64,000 bases of DNA from JBASEY01 sp964404285. GTDB taxonomy: Bacteria; CSSED10-310. The notes beneath the pieces are model-generated. The model ran no database searches. It had not been told where the DNA came from and saw only the letters and a list, made by a program, of their open reading frames with translations. Location: positions 62,001 through 126,000 of the forward strand of contig CAYOJK010000006.1 of NCBI GenBank assembly GCA_964404285.1, given 5' to 3'. Positions 16,774 through 25,949 of this stretch are shown here, one piece after another. Position 1 is the first letter of the stretch, and the number at the start of each line of letters is the position of its first letter. Made by a program: the position numbers and the translations under genes.

Positions 16774-18168
16774 ATGAAATATTTTGGGATTTTTGGAGTA
16801 TTGGCGCTTCTTTTGGTTGGCTGTTCCCCTGGCCATACCGAATCGTCACTTGGCCGTAATAACCAAGTTGAACCCGATTCGATAAAAGTTTTGGTGATAG
16901 GGTTTGATGGCGCTACATGGGATTTATTTGAACCGGCAATAGAAATGGGGAAAATGCCCAGACTTCAGCAACTGATTGCCCAGGGCGCTCGTAGTAATCT
17001 TGAGACTATTATGCCAACACTGACACCGGTTATCTGGACAACCATCGCAACAGGACGTCTCCCGGAAGATCACGGCGTGAAAGCGGTGGTCGATATCGAT
17101 CCCAAAACCCGGGAAATGAGACCGTTGACATCTCAGTCCCCTAAAGTGAAATCATTTTGGCACATTCTGAGTGAAAACGAAAAATCCGTGTCAATGGTGC
17201 GGTGGCCTGTGACATGGCCTGTTGTTCAGGTCAATGGTGAGATGGTTTCGGATTATGCTTTTCAAGCGTCGCGGCCTCATAGGACCTGGCCTAGCTCTTT
17301 AACGGATAAAGTCGATACATTTCAGCAAAAATTTACGCTGAATGACATTGTTGAACTGACGGGTATCGATCGGCAAGCCTACCAAAAACTGGAACCTTTC
17401 TGGCAATGGAAGCTCATGGTTTTATTACGAGAATTTCAATTGGATATACAGTTTAAAAATGTTGCGTTGTCATTATTCAAAGAGGAACAACGCGATTTGT
17501 CAGCAGTCTATTTTTATTCCCTAGATGCTTTAGGGCATAACTTTTATCAATTTTTGAATGCTTCTACAGATAAAGAGTCCCCGGATTTTTCTCCGCTTTT
17601 GATGAGTTGGTGCAATCTTTACGATAGCTTTTTAAACGAACTATTAAAAAGCATCGATCCAAAAACCTATGTGATGATTTGCTCAGATCACGGTATGAAT
17701 CTGGCGCTGGAACCTCAAAAATTTCTGATCCTGTCTGAAGATACACCACCAGAAAAACTGGGTGAACCGCAGGAAGATACTCTACCTCCAGGCCCACCAT
17801 TTGATTCCGATCCATTCTCTGTCGCCCTTCATTTCACAGCTCCGAGTGGCGAACACAATCGGAAACCAGATGGAATCTTTTTGATGTCGGGACCAGAAAT
17901 CATTAAAAATCAACAGATTCCTAAAGTTCATATTACAGAGATATTGCCCACAATTCTATATTTAATGAACCTTCCCATAGCGGACGATATGGCTGGTAGG
18001 CCAAGATTAGATCTTTTCAATCAGGATTTTATTTCAAAACGTGTTGTAAAAAGAATTCCATCGTATGAATCAGATAATCATTTGTCGCAAAATATTCCGA
18101 CGGGAGAATTCGGAAGCGAAAATGATGTGTTATTAAACAGGCTTCAGGCTCTGGGCTATATCCAGTAA
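16774..18168 (+). CDS. Lipoprotein of the alkaline phosphatase / phosphodiesterase superfamily
   Basis: 464 residues. A lipoprotein signal peptide ends at LLVGC (Cys17). The mature part has the type I phosphodiesterase/nucleotide pyrophosphatase pattern: VIGFDGATWD (first metal Asp), PTLTPVIWTTIATG (Thr nucleophile), FYSLDALGHNFY and CSDHGMN (metal Asp and His), and a late EHNRK His. These enzymes hydrolyse phosphoesters or transfer phospho-groups outside the cytoplasm; the substrate cannot be deduced. A run of G residues gives the ribosome site and a good promoter lies upstream. It ends 1 bp before the end of the convergent M48 gene. Confidence 0.82.
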   Translation: MKYFGIFGVLALLLVGCSPGHTESSLGRNNQVEPDSIKVLVIGFDGATWDLFEPAIEMGKMPRLQQLIAQGARSNLETIMPTLTPVIWTTIATGRLPEDHGVKAVVDIDPKTREMRPLTSQSPKVKSFWHILSENEKSVSMVRWPVTWPVVQVNGEMVSDYAFQASRPHRTWPSSLTDKVDTFQQKFTLNDIVELTGIDRQAYQKLEPFWQWKLMVLLREFQLDIQFKNVALSLFKEEQRDLSAVYFYSLDALGHNFYQFLNASTDKESPDFSPLLMSWCNLYDSFLNELLKSIDPKTYVMICSDHGMNLALEPQKFLILSEDTPPEKLGEPQEDTLPPGPPFDSDPFSVALHFTAPSGEHNRKPDGIFLMSGPEIIKNQQIPKVHITEILPTILYLMNLPIADDMAGRPRLDLFNQDFISKRVVKRIPSYESDNHLSQNIPTGEFGSENDVLLNRLQALGYIQ

Positions 18169-18169
18169 A

Positions 18170-19483
18170 TCAACTTTTAAACGGATTAGGGTGCTTTCGG
18201 TGGCACCGTAAACAGACGACATCTTGTCGTTTGAAAGACGGTGGCGCCTTTAAAGTAGCTCCGCATTCACACGGGATAAAAGCGTAACCTTGTGATTTCC
18301 AGATTGCGTCACCTGTTTCCCGTACACGTTCCACGTAGGTTTCTGGTTCTCTATCAGATTGTTTTTCTCGTTCTTCTAAAGCCGCACCAATCATCACTGC
18401 CCGTGTTGCCATCCGAACCATGTCATGTTTCTGTCGATCTTTTTTTCGATCCTGTTGATTATCTGTGGAATGCGTTTCAATTTTAGCATCCGGCTCCAAG
18501 GCTGACGAAGGTACGACAGATTGAGTTTGTTGGGTTACACGCCGAAACGCCTGATCATAATCCATAAAGGTCATGCCACCAACCATGCTTCTGAGTATAG
18601 CGACTCGATTTTGTGTCGATGGGTGGGTGCTGAAGAGAGAATCTTTGTTCACATGGAGCTTTTGCAAGGGATTGACAATAAACATGGGCGCTGTGGCTTC
18701 ATTGATTTTTCGCATAGTGATTGGAGAAACGGAGATTTTTTCCAGCGCATTTGCCAGACCTTCCGGAAGGCGGGTGAAAACTGCTGCTGAGGCGTCTGCA
18801 AGATATTCCCGCTTCCGTGAAGCGGCCAAGTAAATGATTCGAGCAACCAGTGGGGCAATGAGCATTAAAACAAGTCCAAATATCAGGATTATGCCTGAAG
18901 CGCCGCCTTTATTTGATGATGATCGGGACCTGCGTCGACCACCACCATAAAAGAGTGATCTTCGTGCAATTTCCGCCATCATCACAATAGCTCCCAACAT
19001 GACGCCCAACATAGACATAAATAGGGTGTCTCGGTTGACGATATGGCCGATCTCATGAGCAATAACACCTTGCAACTCATCCCTATTCAGTATGTTTAGC
19101 AAGCCGGAGGTAACGGCAACCGCTGCCATATCAGGTCTGCGTCCAACAGCGAAAGCGTTTGGAGCAGGATCATCGATAATATAGATGTCCGGCATAGCGG
19201 GTAGCGCGGATGCTATTGTCATTTCGTCAACAATATTGAACAGTCTGGGGTGATCTTTTTTTTGTATTTTTTGAGCTCCGGAAATAGATAGAAAAATATT
19301 TCGTCCTTGAAAAAGAGCAATAAGGCTCAATATAACCCAAATAATAAACGCAATGACCAATCCGACTAGATAAGAATCGGCTATATACTCACCGAATACC
19401 GAACCAATCAGCATCAGCAGACAGGCCATAAGCGCTGTTAGCGCCAATGATTTACGTTTATTTGCCTGAATGATCTCCCACAC
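18170..19483 (-). CDS. M48-family (HtpX-like) membrane zinc protease with C-terminal zinc ribbon
   Basis: 437 residues. Two N-terminal membrane segments (about 14-60), then the catalytic HEIGHIVNRD motif (about residues 143-152), two further membrane segments and the downstream EYLADASAA motif that supplies the third zinc ligand. HtpX-type proteases degrade misfolded membrane proteins. Unlike E. coli HtpX (about 293 residues) this one has a 130-residue extension that is charged and disordered, then ends in a CECG...CLRCH zinc-ribbon-like pair. It follows lemA by 45 bp on the same strand, a pairing seen in many bacteria. Regulation is not visible beyond the shared lemA promoter. Confidence 0.88.
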   Translation of the reverse strand: MWEIIQANKRKSLALTALMACLLMLIGSVFGEYIADSYLVGLVIAFIIWVILSLIALFQGRNIFLSISGAQKIQKKDHPRLFNIVDEMTIASALPAMPDIYIIDDPAPNAFAVGRRPDMAAVAVTSGLLNILNRDELQGVIAHEIGHIVNRDTLFMSMLGVMLGAIVMMAEIARRSLFYGGGRRRSRSSSNKGGASGIILIFGLVLMLIAPLVARIIYLAASRKREYLADASAAVFTRLPEGLANALEKISVSPITMRKINEATAPMFIVNPLQKLHVNKDSLFSTHPSTQNRVAILRSMVGGMTFMDYDQAFRRVTQQTQSVVPSSALEPDAKIETHSTDNQQDRKKDRQKHDMVRMATRAVMIGAALEEREKQSDREPETYVERVRETGDAIWKSQGYAFIPCECGATLKAPPSFKRQDVVCLRCHRKHPNPFKS

Positions 19484-19528
19484 GTTCAGAATATCCTATT
19501 TTTTAGGGCGTTGCGCATCGATACAAAA

Positions 19529-20083
19529 CTAGAAACTTACCTTCGGAACAGCTCTTTCTTCTGGTGTTTCAACTTCGAAAAACTCTGCTTTCTGGAAATT
19601 GAACATATTGGCAACGATATTCGAAGGTACGACTTCTATCATGTTGTTAAAGCGCATAACCGTATCGTTGTAGGCTTGACGAGCAAAAGCTATTCGGTTT
19701 TCCGTTGACGTCAACTCTTCTTGAAGCGCCAAAAAGTTTTGATTGGCTTTCAGGTCGGGGTAGGATTCCGACAGAGCAAACAAGGATCTCAAAGCGCCGG
19801 ACAACGCCCCTTCAGCTCGACCAGCCTCGGCAGGGCCCGTAGCTGTCATAGCTAAATTCCTGGCGTTTATGACGCGTTCAAGAGTTTCCTTTTCATGGCC
19901 GGCATAGCCTTTGACTGTTTCCACAAGGTTGGGAATCAGATCATGACGTCTTTTCAACTGTACATCTATTTGCGACCAAGCATTTTTAACGGCGTTTCGT
20001 AGGCGTACAAGACCATTGTAAATCCCAAAAAACCAAAAAAACAGGCCACCTATTATGATTAAAAAAACTAAGAAAGCTGTCAT
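19529..20083 (-). CDS. lemA: LemA family protein
   Basis: 184 residues, the family length. One N-terminal membrane segment (about residues 3-22) is followed by NGLVRLRNAVKNAWSQIDVQLKRRHDLIPNLV, the diagnostic opening of the LemA helical bundle; only the parts RNAVKNAWSQIDVQLKRR and HDLIPNLVETVKGY need be compared. The remainder (ENRIAFARQAYNDTV) also matches. The molecular role of LemA is not established, but the gene is very often beside an M48 protease, as here. GGAGG stands before the ATG. Confidence 0.93.
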   Translation of the reverse strand: MTAFLVFLIIIGGLFFWFFGIYNGLVRLRNAVKNAWSQIDVQLKRRHDLIPNLVETVKGYAGHEKETLERVINARNLAMTATGPAEAGRAEGALSGALRSLFALSESYPDLKANQNFLALQEELTSTENRIAFARQAYNDTVMRFNNMIEVVPSNIVANMFNFQKAEFFEVETPEERAVPKVSF

Positions 20084-20115
20084 ATTTTAATCCTCCATTA
20101 TCACTATTACGAACC

Positions 20116-20144
20116 TGAATAAAAAAAGTTCACCTTTTCGTCAA
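20116..20144 (-). promoter_or_regulatory. Candidate promoter for lemA-M48 protease
   Basis: TTGACG (minus strand, 20139-20144) with a 17-bp spacer and TATTCA (20116-20121). The -35 box overlaps the stop of the upstream zinc-ribbon gene. The -10 box is only moderate. Confidence 0.4.
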
Positions 20145-20557
20145 GTATTTTCCGTATTTGAAGGTGAAATCGCTTCACCCAAAAATTCTTTTAAAATATT
20201 TATTACCATGTTACCGCTGTCTTTTGTGATTCCTTTGATGGTTTGTGCGATTTCCCCGGCATCAAACCAGATACCCTCACCATTTGGACATTGGTCTAAA
20301 ATGACCTGACTGTTTGGGGGCATAACTTTTTTCATAGGGTTATTACAAAGAGGGCAAGGGTGTGTGTTTTCTGTTGATTGGGCTGGCGCATCAGTAAAAA
20401 CTACAGCGTCCGGCGAAACCGGGATACCCGCACTTTCCAGTAAAAGTTCAATTTCACCGCAATCAAACCAAACGCCCATACAGCGAACACAATAATCAAG
20501 TTCAATGGATTTATGTTCAAAAACTACCATGCTTTCACGGCAAACCGGGCATTCCAT
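20141..20557 (-). CDS. Tandem TFIIB-type zinc-ribbon protein
   Basis: 138 residues with two copies of a small zinc-finger unit. The first is CPVCRESM...YCVRCMGVWFDCGEIELLL at the N-terminus; the second is CPLCNNPMKK...QCPNGEGIWFDAGEIAQTI from about residue 63. The 'GvWfDagEle' ending is typical of the zf-TFIIB Pfam family (PF13453) of bacterial proteins. In the second copy one knuckle Cys is altered (DQCPNGEG), so it may bind zinc less well. The start overlaps the preceding gene by 23 bp, implying translational coupling. No function is known for such proteins. Confidence 0.8.
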   Translation of the reverse strand: MECPVCRESMVVFEHKSIELDYCVRCMGVWFDCGEIELLLESAGIPVSPDAVVFTDAPAQSTENTHPCPLCNNPMKKVMPPNSQVILDQCPNGEGIWFDAGEIAQTIKGITKDSGNMVINILKEFLGEAISPSNTENT

Positions 20558-21863
20558 CGGACTCCTCCAAGATGTTGTCCACAGCCTGTTTTTTTATCAG
20601 ATTCTGCAGCGAAGCTATTAGCTTTCCGATCAGGTTAAATTTAGACGATGACCGTGATTTCATACGGATATCTTCGTATATTTCCGTTATTTCGTCCAGA
20701 TAATCAGTTAAAACTTGATGAGCGAATATATACTCATAACTATCCAGTTCAATAAGACTGTTGCTGTCTGTTTCAGGCATATTCATCAAGGTAAAACATG
20801 CCAAAACCGCTCTTTCCAGCGCTGTTGCAGCGAGTTTTTCATTGTTCGAACCACGAGCCAAATCTGCTAGATGAAGTAGCTGTTCAATGATACCAGCCAT
20901 GAGGGTATATAAATTGATCGATTCATGGTCGTCTAAAACCAGGTCCATGCTGTTTAAATTCAAACCGAATAAGTTCAGTCTTTTATCGACTTCGACGGGG
21001 TCGGGTACGATCGTCGTTTCAGAGGGCATCACAAGCAAAAGATGATCGTTGAGTTCGTCCGGAGACATGTTGTCAGAGTGTATCAAGATAGACCTAAGAT
21101 ATCGTAGTCTTGCCGAGGGTTCAATTTTTCTTCTATCCGATATAAGATCATATACAAGGTCAAAGGGTAGAGGGTGAAGAATAATTTCAAGCAAAAACCA
21201 TCTCAGTAGAATTTTAATAGCAGCTCTGGCGCTATCATAACGCTCTATAAGGTCGACAAGAATCAGGGTATTATCGGGGTTACCCCTTTCTTCCGGCGTG
21301 ATGCTTTTAAACTCACGATACGCTTCGACGTCATTGCCCATCAGCATATACAATTCAGCCCGATGAACGGTATCTCGAGCTGTTTTCAATTGGCGCAGAC
21401 ACGTCTCTTCGGTTATAGATTCCGCAATAACCCAATTACTGGCTTCGTACAAGGCATCGACAAGGTCGTGATCGATATGGGTTACTTTGAAATGCTTCAA
21501 CCGTTCAACAATACCGACATGTTCTTCTTTTTTTAACTGTGATGCCGATCTGGGTATCAATTGATTCTCATCGTTAAACAGAGAAATAATCGCATCCGGT
21601 TCATGGTTTCCGGGCAAATGGATTTCTTGTCGATACAGATAGCGTGAATCCCCATCGAGCGAAGCTACGAGTGATTCCGCCCAATTGGATGACCATTCGA
21701 AGTCTTGAACAAGCGACAGGTTAACACGATTATTTTCAGGTGTTTGCGAAGTTTGACGCAAAATTCGCACTTGAAAATCTCGAATAACAGGTTCGACATC
21801 GTATAGAAAAAAACTGAATTCAAATGCTTGTTTTTTATTTATTCGTGATGATTTGTTTTCCAT
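20535..21863 (-). CDS. Hypothetical protein, mostly helical
   Basis: 442 residues, not recognised. There is no signal peptide or membrane segment. The N-terminal 110 residues have beta character and include an Arg/Gln-rich stretch; from about residue 130 on the sequence is helical with TPR-like spacing (for example RAELYMLMGNDVEAYREF). It shares a frame overlap of 23 bp with the zinc-ribbon gene downstream and has a candidate promoter upstream, so it probably heads a two-gene unit ahead of lemA. Confidence 0.65.
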   Translation of the reverse strand: MENKSSRINKKQAFEFSFFLYDVEPVIRDFQVRILRQTSQTPENNRVNLSLVQDFEWSSNWAESLVASLDGDSRYLYRQEIHLPGNHEPDAIISLFNDENQLIPRSASQLKKEEHVGIVERLKHFKVTHIDHDLVDALYEASNWVIAESITEETCLRQLKTARDTVHRAELYMLMGNDVEAYREFKSITPEERGNPDNTLILVDLIERYDSARAAIKILLRWFLLEIILHPLPFDLVYDLISDRRKIEPSARLRYLRSILIHSDNMSPDELNDHLLLVMPSETTIVPDPVEVDKRLNLFGLNLNSMDLVLDDHESINLYTLMAGIIEQLLHLADLARGSNNEKLAATALERAVLACFTLMNMPETDSNSLIELDSYEYIFAHQVLTDYLDEITEIYEDIRMKSRSSSKFNLIGKLIASLQNLIKKQAVDNILEESDGMPGLP

Positions 21864-21913
21864 AATTCTGATTATCCGCTTAAGGCGCTTGACAGCCTCA
21901 CGTTCTTGAAACA

Positions 21914-21942
21914 GTATTACAAAACAGCGGGTTGTTTTTCAA
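21914..21942 (-). promoter_or_regulatory. Candidate promoter for the 20535-21863 gene
   Basis: On the minus strand TTGAAA (21937-21942) is followed after 17 bp by TAATAC (21914-21919), about 50 bp before the start codon. Both boxes are moderate matches. Confidence 0.4.
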
Positions 21943-22139
21943 ATGAAACTTGATTATTTTTTCAGTGCTTACGGATAGGTGATCGGGTTAAGGGGTGAGT
22001 ACGTATATCTTGGAAGTACAGGTCAGGAAGTGAGGGTGCAAACATAGATTCTTCGGATTGTTCTATTTTTTCACTTTGCCGTTGTACGCGGTGCCCTCGG
22101 CTGGTATCATACCGCCAATCGATAAAAGGTAAAGGGGCA

Positions 22140-22721
22140 TTGGCTGACCAAAAATATTGGAATAAACCTGTTCTCGGCTTCGGTGATATCAATGCGACAG
22201 TTTTAATTTTAGGGCTGGCCCCAGGGCCTCATGGCGCCAATCGGACAGGCAGACCGTTCACTGGTGATGCGGCAGGAGAAATGGTTTACGGAGCTCTTTA
22301 TGATTGCGGAAGAAGCTCATCAGCAACTGGATTGAGCCGAAAAGACGGACTGACACTGACGGGAATTTATATTACGAACTCGGTGAAGTGTGTTCCGCCG
22401 GGAAATTTACCCAAAGCAGAGGAAGTTCGAAATTGTATGAATTGGTTCGATCTGGAAATTCGGAAACTGAAACATGTTCAAACCATTGTTTGTTTGGGAG
22501 GATTGGCTTTTGAAGCTCTTAAAAAACGGTTGATACAATCGGATCCCAGATATGATGCGTTGAAAAAAACGCGCTTTCAAAATGACGTTCGGATAGATTT
22601 AGGCGAAGATTTTTATAAAATCGTGGGTCTTTATCATCCCAGTCGACGAAATGTGAATACAGGTTTGTTGACGTATAAAACTTTTTCGGATTCTTTCAAG
22701 GCGATTTGTCAGGATGCTTGA
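22140..22721 (+). CDS. Uracil-DNA glycosylase, family 5 (UdgB)
   Basis: 193 residues from a TTG at 22140, but the real protein almost certainly begins earlier. Motif A GLAPGPHGANRTGRPFTGD and the late HPSRRNVNTGLLT are diagnostic of UDG family 5 (UDGb), which removes uracil and other deaminated bases from DNA. Two of the four 4Fe-4S cysteines are in NSVKCVPPGN and EVRNC. The other two, in CTRCPRLV, are encoded in the same frame just upstream (about 22083-22106), along with the family's N-terminal Lys/Arg stretch, but no ATG, GTG or TTG lies between the in-frame stop at 21996-21998 and 22140. An ATA at 22044 with GAGGG seven bases before it, or a sequencing frameshift, could explain this. Confidence 0.85.
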   Translation: MADQKYWNKPVLGFGDINATVLILGLAPGPHGANRTGRPFTGDAAGEMVYGALYDCGRSSSATGLSRKDGLTLTGIYITNSVKCVPPGNLPKAEEVRNCMNWFDLEIRKLKHVQTIVCLGGLAFEALKKRLIQSDPRYDALKKTRFQNDVRIDLGEDFYKIVGLYHPSRRNVNTGLLTYKTFSDSFKAICQDA

Positions 22722-22846
22722 ACCTGGAACAGGTTTTCGATACTATGCCTTTTTCAACTGCGCATACTTATCGCAGGCGAAAGAAGTTGGGAGATTTGGA
22801 CCTTAAAAGCTGGGTAACCGGCTTCGTGTTCGAGGGGGAACGCTTT

Positions 22847-24088
22847 ATGATATATTGGGTTTTATTAGTCGCTATATTGGTTGGCTCAGGGCTTAGCGCC
22901 CAAGAGCAACCTGATGGGACGGCTTTATTGGATGAGACACTTCAAACTGTTTTTGAAGAAGAACACCCATTCGATATGGAGACGATTACAGCTGATCTTG
23001 ACCTGGACGAATCAGAATCACTTGAAATAGCTCCTGTTCTTCTACCGCCTTTGAACGTGATGGCATGTGATGTTCCCAATGATCATGGTCGGGCTTTGGA
23101 TGTCCGTTGGAATCCACCAGCGGAAGGTTCACCCTCACGTTATATATTGGAAATCGCAGGGCCGGATGGTTTTTTTCAAGAATACACGTCAACACCAATG
23201 ACGAACTATCGTGTGTCTCCGCTAAAAAATAGAGTTTTGTATTCTTTCAGGGTATTGGCAGTATATCCGGAAGGGACGGCAATGTCGGAAGAGTCCGAGC
23301 CGGTTGCTCCATTGGACCATTGGCTGATACTTGGTGAGATACCGGTTATTATAACAATTATAATCTATACATTGTTTTTGCTTTATTTTATCCAGGCGGC
23401 TAGAAGAGGTGTGCCGTTATTTGTCCGGCGTATTTCAGGGTTGACCGCTGTTGAAGATGCGATCGGCAGAGCGACTGAAATGGGAAAACCGATTCTATTC
23501 GTCCCCGGCCTTTCATCCATCGAAGATGTTGCAACATTGGCAGCATTGAACATTCTTGGTGAAGTTGCGCGTCGTTCTGTTCATTATGATGTCAAGATCA
23601 TTTGCCCCAACAGGGACCCAATCGTTTACACGATAGCGCGGGAAATCATGAAGGAAACCTATGCGTCTGAAGGTCGACCGGATGCTTTTGATCCCAATAG
23701 TGTTTTTTTCTTGGTTTCGGATCAGTTTGCTTATGCAGCAGGTGTCGATGGGATTATGGTTCGAGAAAAACCGGCAACAATATTTCTACTGGGTTATTTT
23801 TATGCAGAATCACTGATTATGGCTGAAACCGGCGCTAGTACCGGCGCTATTCAAATTGCCGGCACGGATTCTTCTGGGCAATTACCTTTTTTTATTACGG
23901 CATGCGATTATACGCTTATAGGCGAAGAATTATATGCAGCAAGCGCCTATTTATCTAATGAGCCGATGTTGTTGGGGACTTTAAAAGGTCAGGATATAGC
24001 CAAGTTAACATTTATGTTGGTTTTGTTACTGTTCACGATATTAGCTTTATTCGGTATCGATACCGTTAGTTGGGTTTTAGTGAGGTAG
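22847..24088 (+). CDS. FN3-domain membrane protein resembling DUF6754
   Basis: 413 residues from the ATG at 22847, which follows GAGGGGGAA and starts a signal peptide (YWVLLVAILVGSGLSAQ); a longer frame is not needed. About residues 60-155 form a fibronectin type III-like domain. A membrane segment (about 163-185) leads to a soluble alpha/beta domain with ISGLTAVEDAIGRATEMG and PILFVPGLSSIEDVATLAAL, which I associate with the uncharacterised DUF6754 family. A last hydrophobic segment closes the chain. It begins a five-gene operon with gaps of 5 bp or less. Function is unknown; the layout suggests a periplasmic sensor or scaffold part of a membrane complex. Confidence 0.75.
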   Translation: MIYWVLLVAILVGSGLSAQEQPDGTALLDETLQTVFEEEHPFDMETITADLDLDESESLEIAPVLLPPLNVMACDVPNDHGRALDVRWNPPAEGSPSRYILEIAGPDGFFQEYTSTPMTNYRVSPLKNRVLYSFRVLAVYPEGTAMSEESEPVAPLDHWLILGEIPVIITIIIYTLFLLYFIQAARRGVPLFVRRISGLTAVEDAIGRATEMGKPILFVPGLSSIEDVATLAALNILGEVARRSVHYDVKIICPNRDPIVYTIAREIMKETYASEGRPDAFDPNSVFFLVSDQFAYAAGVDGIMVREKPATIFLLGYFYAESLIMAETGASTGAIQIAGTDSSGQLPFFITACDYTLIGEELYAASAYLSNEPMLLGTLKGQDIAKLTFMLVLLLFTILALFGIDTVSWVLVR

Positions 24089-24093
24089 AGACG

Positions 24094-25047
24094 ATGAAAC
24101 GCAAACTTCCGATGACAATCATGTTTATTTTTGCGATCTGGGGAGGTATTTCTGTATTTGTAGGGAAAACCGCTGTAAAAGAAGTCGATGAACTTCTTAG
24201 AAACAAGCTGCTTTTGTTGGTTGGAGTTTTTGCCATTGTTTTGGGTATGGGTAGTCTGATTTTTCACCATACTCAAAAAATCAAACGAAAATCTCTTTAC
24301 TGGCAATACAGTTATATAACCCTGATATCGTTGGTTTTAACGTCCTTTATTGGTCTGTTTGGGGGCCTTAGAGGGGAGAATAGTTTACCGACTATCTTTG
24401 GTGGAACGGTTATAGGGACTTATGACGGAATGGCTTATGTATTTGCGAACAAGCAGGAGCTACAGACGTTTTTAGACAATCCTACGTTGTACGCCGACCC
24501 AACAAAATCTGTGCTGGATTTACCACGTGAGATGGCCGCTGCAGTTGAAAATAAAATGTTGCTTTTATCTCGATACGATGCGTCGCTATTACGTCAGGAA
24601 ATTGAGTCAAAAAACAATAATTATGTGATGGCGGGACAAGATATTCCGGAGATGATCAGTCCGGTGTCGAATCAGGTTGTCGAATTCGAAAAGGATTTTC
24701 AAATCACTATTCAGTCTTTATATGAAGGTGTCATGGTGCCTTGCGGTTCAACCATGTTTGCAATGCTGGCATTCTATATGTGTTCAGCGGCATACCGCGC
24801 ATTTAGAATGCGCAACCTTCACGCGGGCGTGCTGCTGATTTCATCGTTTATCGTTATGCTGGGCCAGATTCCGCTCGCCACAACATATATTTCAGGCCTG
24901 CACGAGCTGCGGCAATGGATTTTGGATGTTCCAAATTTAGCGTCAAAAAGAGGTATTATGATTGGTGTGGGGCTAGGCGCTTCAGCAACCTCCTTCAAAA
25001 TTATTCTGGGAATAGAAAGAGCCTGGCTTGGTGGAGGTGATGAGTAA
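24094..25047 (+). CDS. Operon membrane protein with periplasm-facing central domain
   Basis: 317 residues, start at the ATG 24094 preceded by GAGGTAGAG. Hydrophobic segments are seen at about 5-25, 36-56, 66-88, and four more after about residue 210. Between residues 95 and 205 is a soluble stretch of mixed alpha/beta character with charged residues. No family recognised. The stop overlaps the start of the next gene (last base of one is first base of the other), so the two are translationally coupled. Confidence 0.7.
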   Translation: MKRKLPMTIMFIFAIWGGISVFVGKTAVKEVDELLRNKLLLLVGVFAIVLGMGSLIFHHTQKIKRKSLYWQYSYITLISLVLTSFIGLFGGLRGENSLPTIFGGTVIGTYDGMAYVFANKQELQTFLDNPTLYADPTKSVLDLPREMAAAVENKMLLLSRYDASLLRQEIESKNNNYVMAGQDIPEMISPVSNQVVEFEKDFQITIQSLYEGVMVPCGSTMFAMLAFYMCSAAYRAFRMRNLHAGVLLISSFIVMLGQIPLATTYISGLHELRQWILDVPNLASKRGIMIGVGLGASATSFKIILGIERAWLGGGDE

Positions 25048-25949
25048 TGCAGAATGATACAATCTGGAAAAAAATGATGAATGTTGATCGGAAGGTCATC
25101 TATATTGTTGTTGCGCTGGTGATGATTGTTCCCATTCTTTTCCCCTTTGATCTACCGCTGAAAATTTCGGAACGCACCACTCGAACTATTTTCAATGCTG
25201 TTGACAATTTTCCCAATGAAAATGGTGTCTTTCTGATATCGGCCGATCTGGCCCCTCAGGATCAGCCGGAGCTATATCCTATGTTGGTTTCCTGGGTTCG
25301 GCATTGCTTTCATCGTGACGTGAAAGTTTTGGTGCAATGCCTATACCCAGTCGGTCTTGGTCTTGCTGAACAGGCTTTGAATCAGGTCGCCAACGAGTTT
25401 AACACACGAGCTCACAAAGGCATCGGCCGTAGAATTGTCTATGGTGAAGACTATGTTTTTCTAGGCTATACTCCACCCCCTATCATTCCTATTTTAGGCA
25501 TGGGTGAGAATATCTATAATGTGTATCCCAAAGATTACTATGGAAACGATTTAAAATCTTTGCCTTTGATGGTTGAAAAACGTATCAAGACCTATCGTGA
25601 TATAGACATGATAGGTTCATTGTCAGCCAGCTCGTTACCGATAACTTTTGTCGCTTACGCACAAGCACGATTTGGCATACGAGTTACAGGTGGCATCACA
25701 GCCGTATCGGCAGCCGATTTTTATCCTTATATCGACTCAGGTCAACTTACCGGTATGCTGGAGGGAATGAAAGGAGCTGCTGAATACGAACAGCTTCTGA
25801 GCGAGAGTTTTCCGGAAGATGATGGAAGACGGATGGCGATGGAAGGTATGAGCGCTCAGTCAACGACACATATCGCAATAATTCTGATGATTTTATTCGG
25901 CAATTTTTGTTATTTCATGCAACGTCGGCATGAGAAACGGGGGATGTAA
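25047..25949 (+). CDS. Operon membrane protein, possible relative of the DUF6754-like first gene
   Basis: 300 residues. An N-terminal membrane segment (about 16-34), a long soluble domain, and a C-terminal segment (about 272-290). The soluble part runs from GVFLISADLAPQDQPEL through DVKVLVQCLYPVG and a late GGITAVSAADFYPYI. The order of elements (a beta strand, helical 'neighbour' segment, DVKV strand, later ITFVAYA strand with a Gly-rich turn) parallels the soluble domain of the first operon gene, so a distant common origin is possible, but by eye only. The reading frame overlaps the next gene by one base. Confidence 0.65.
   Translation: MQNDTIWKKMMNVDRKVIYIVVALVMIVPILFPFDLPLKISERTTRTIFNAVDNFPNENGVFLISADLAPQDQPELYPMLVSWVRHCFHRDVKVLVQCLYPVGLGLAEQALNQVANEFNTRAHKGIGRRIVYGEDYVFLGYTPPPIIPILGMGENIYNVYPKDYYGNDLKSLPLMVEKRIKTYRDIDMIGSLSASSLPITFVAYAQARFGIRVTGGITAVSAADFYPYIDSGQLTGMLEGMKGAAEYEQLLSESFPEDDGRRMAMEGMSAQSTTHIAIILMILFGNFCYFMQRRHEKRGM

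Noticed and set aside
20535..20557. Frameshift between the zinc-ribbon and 442-residue genes
   Set aside because: Both ends are plausible protein termini and the 23-bp overlap is consistent with translational coupling.
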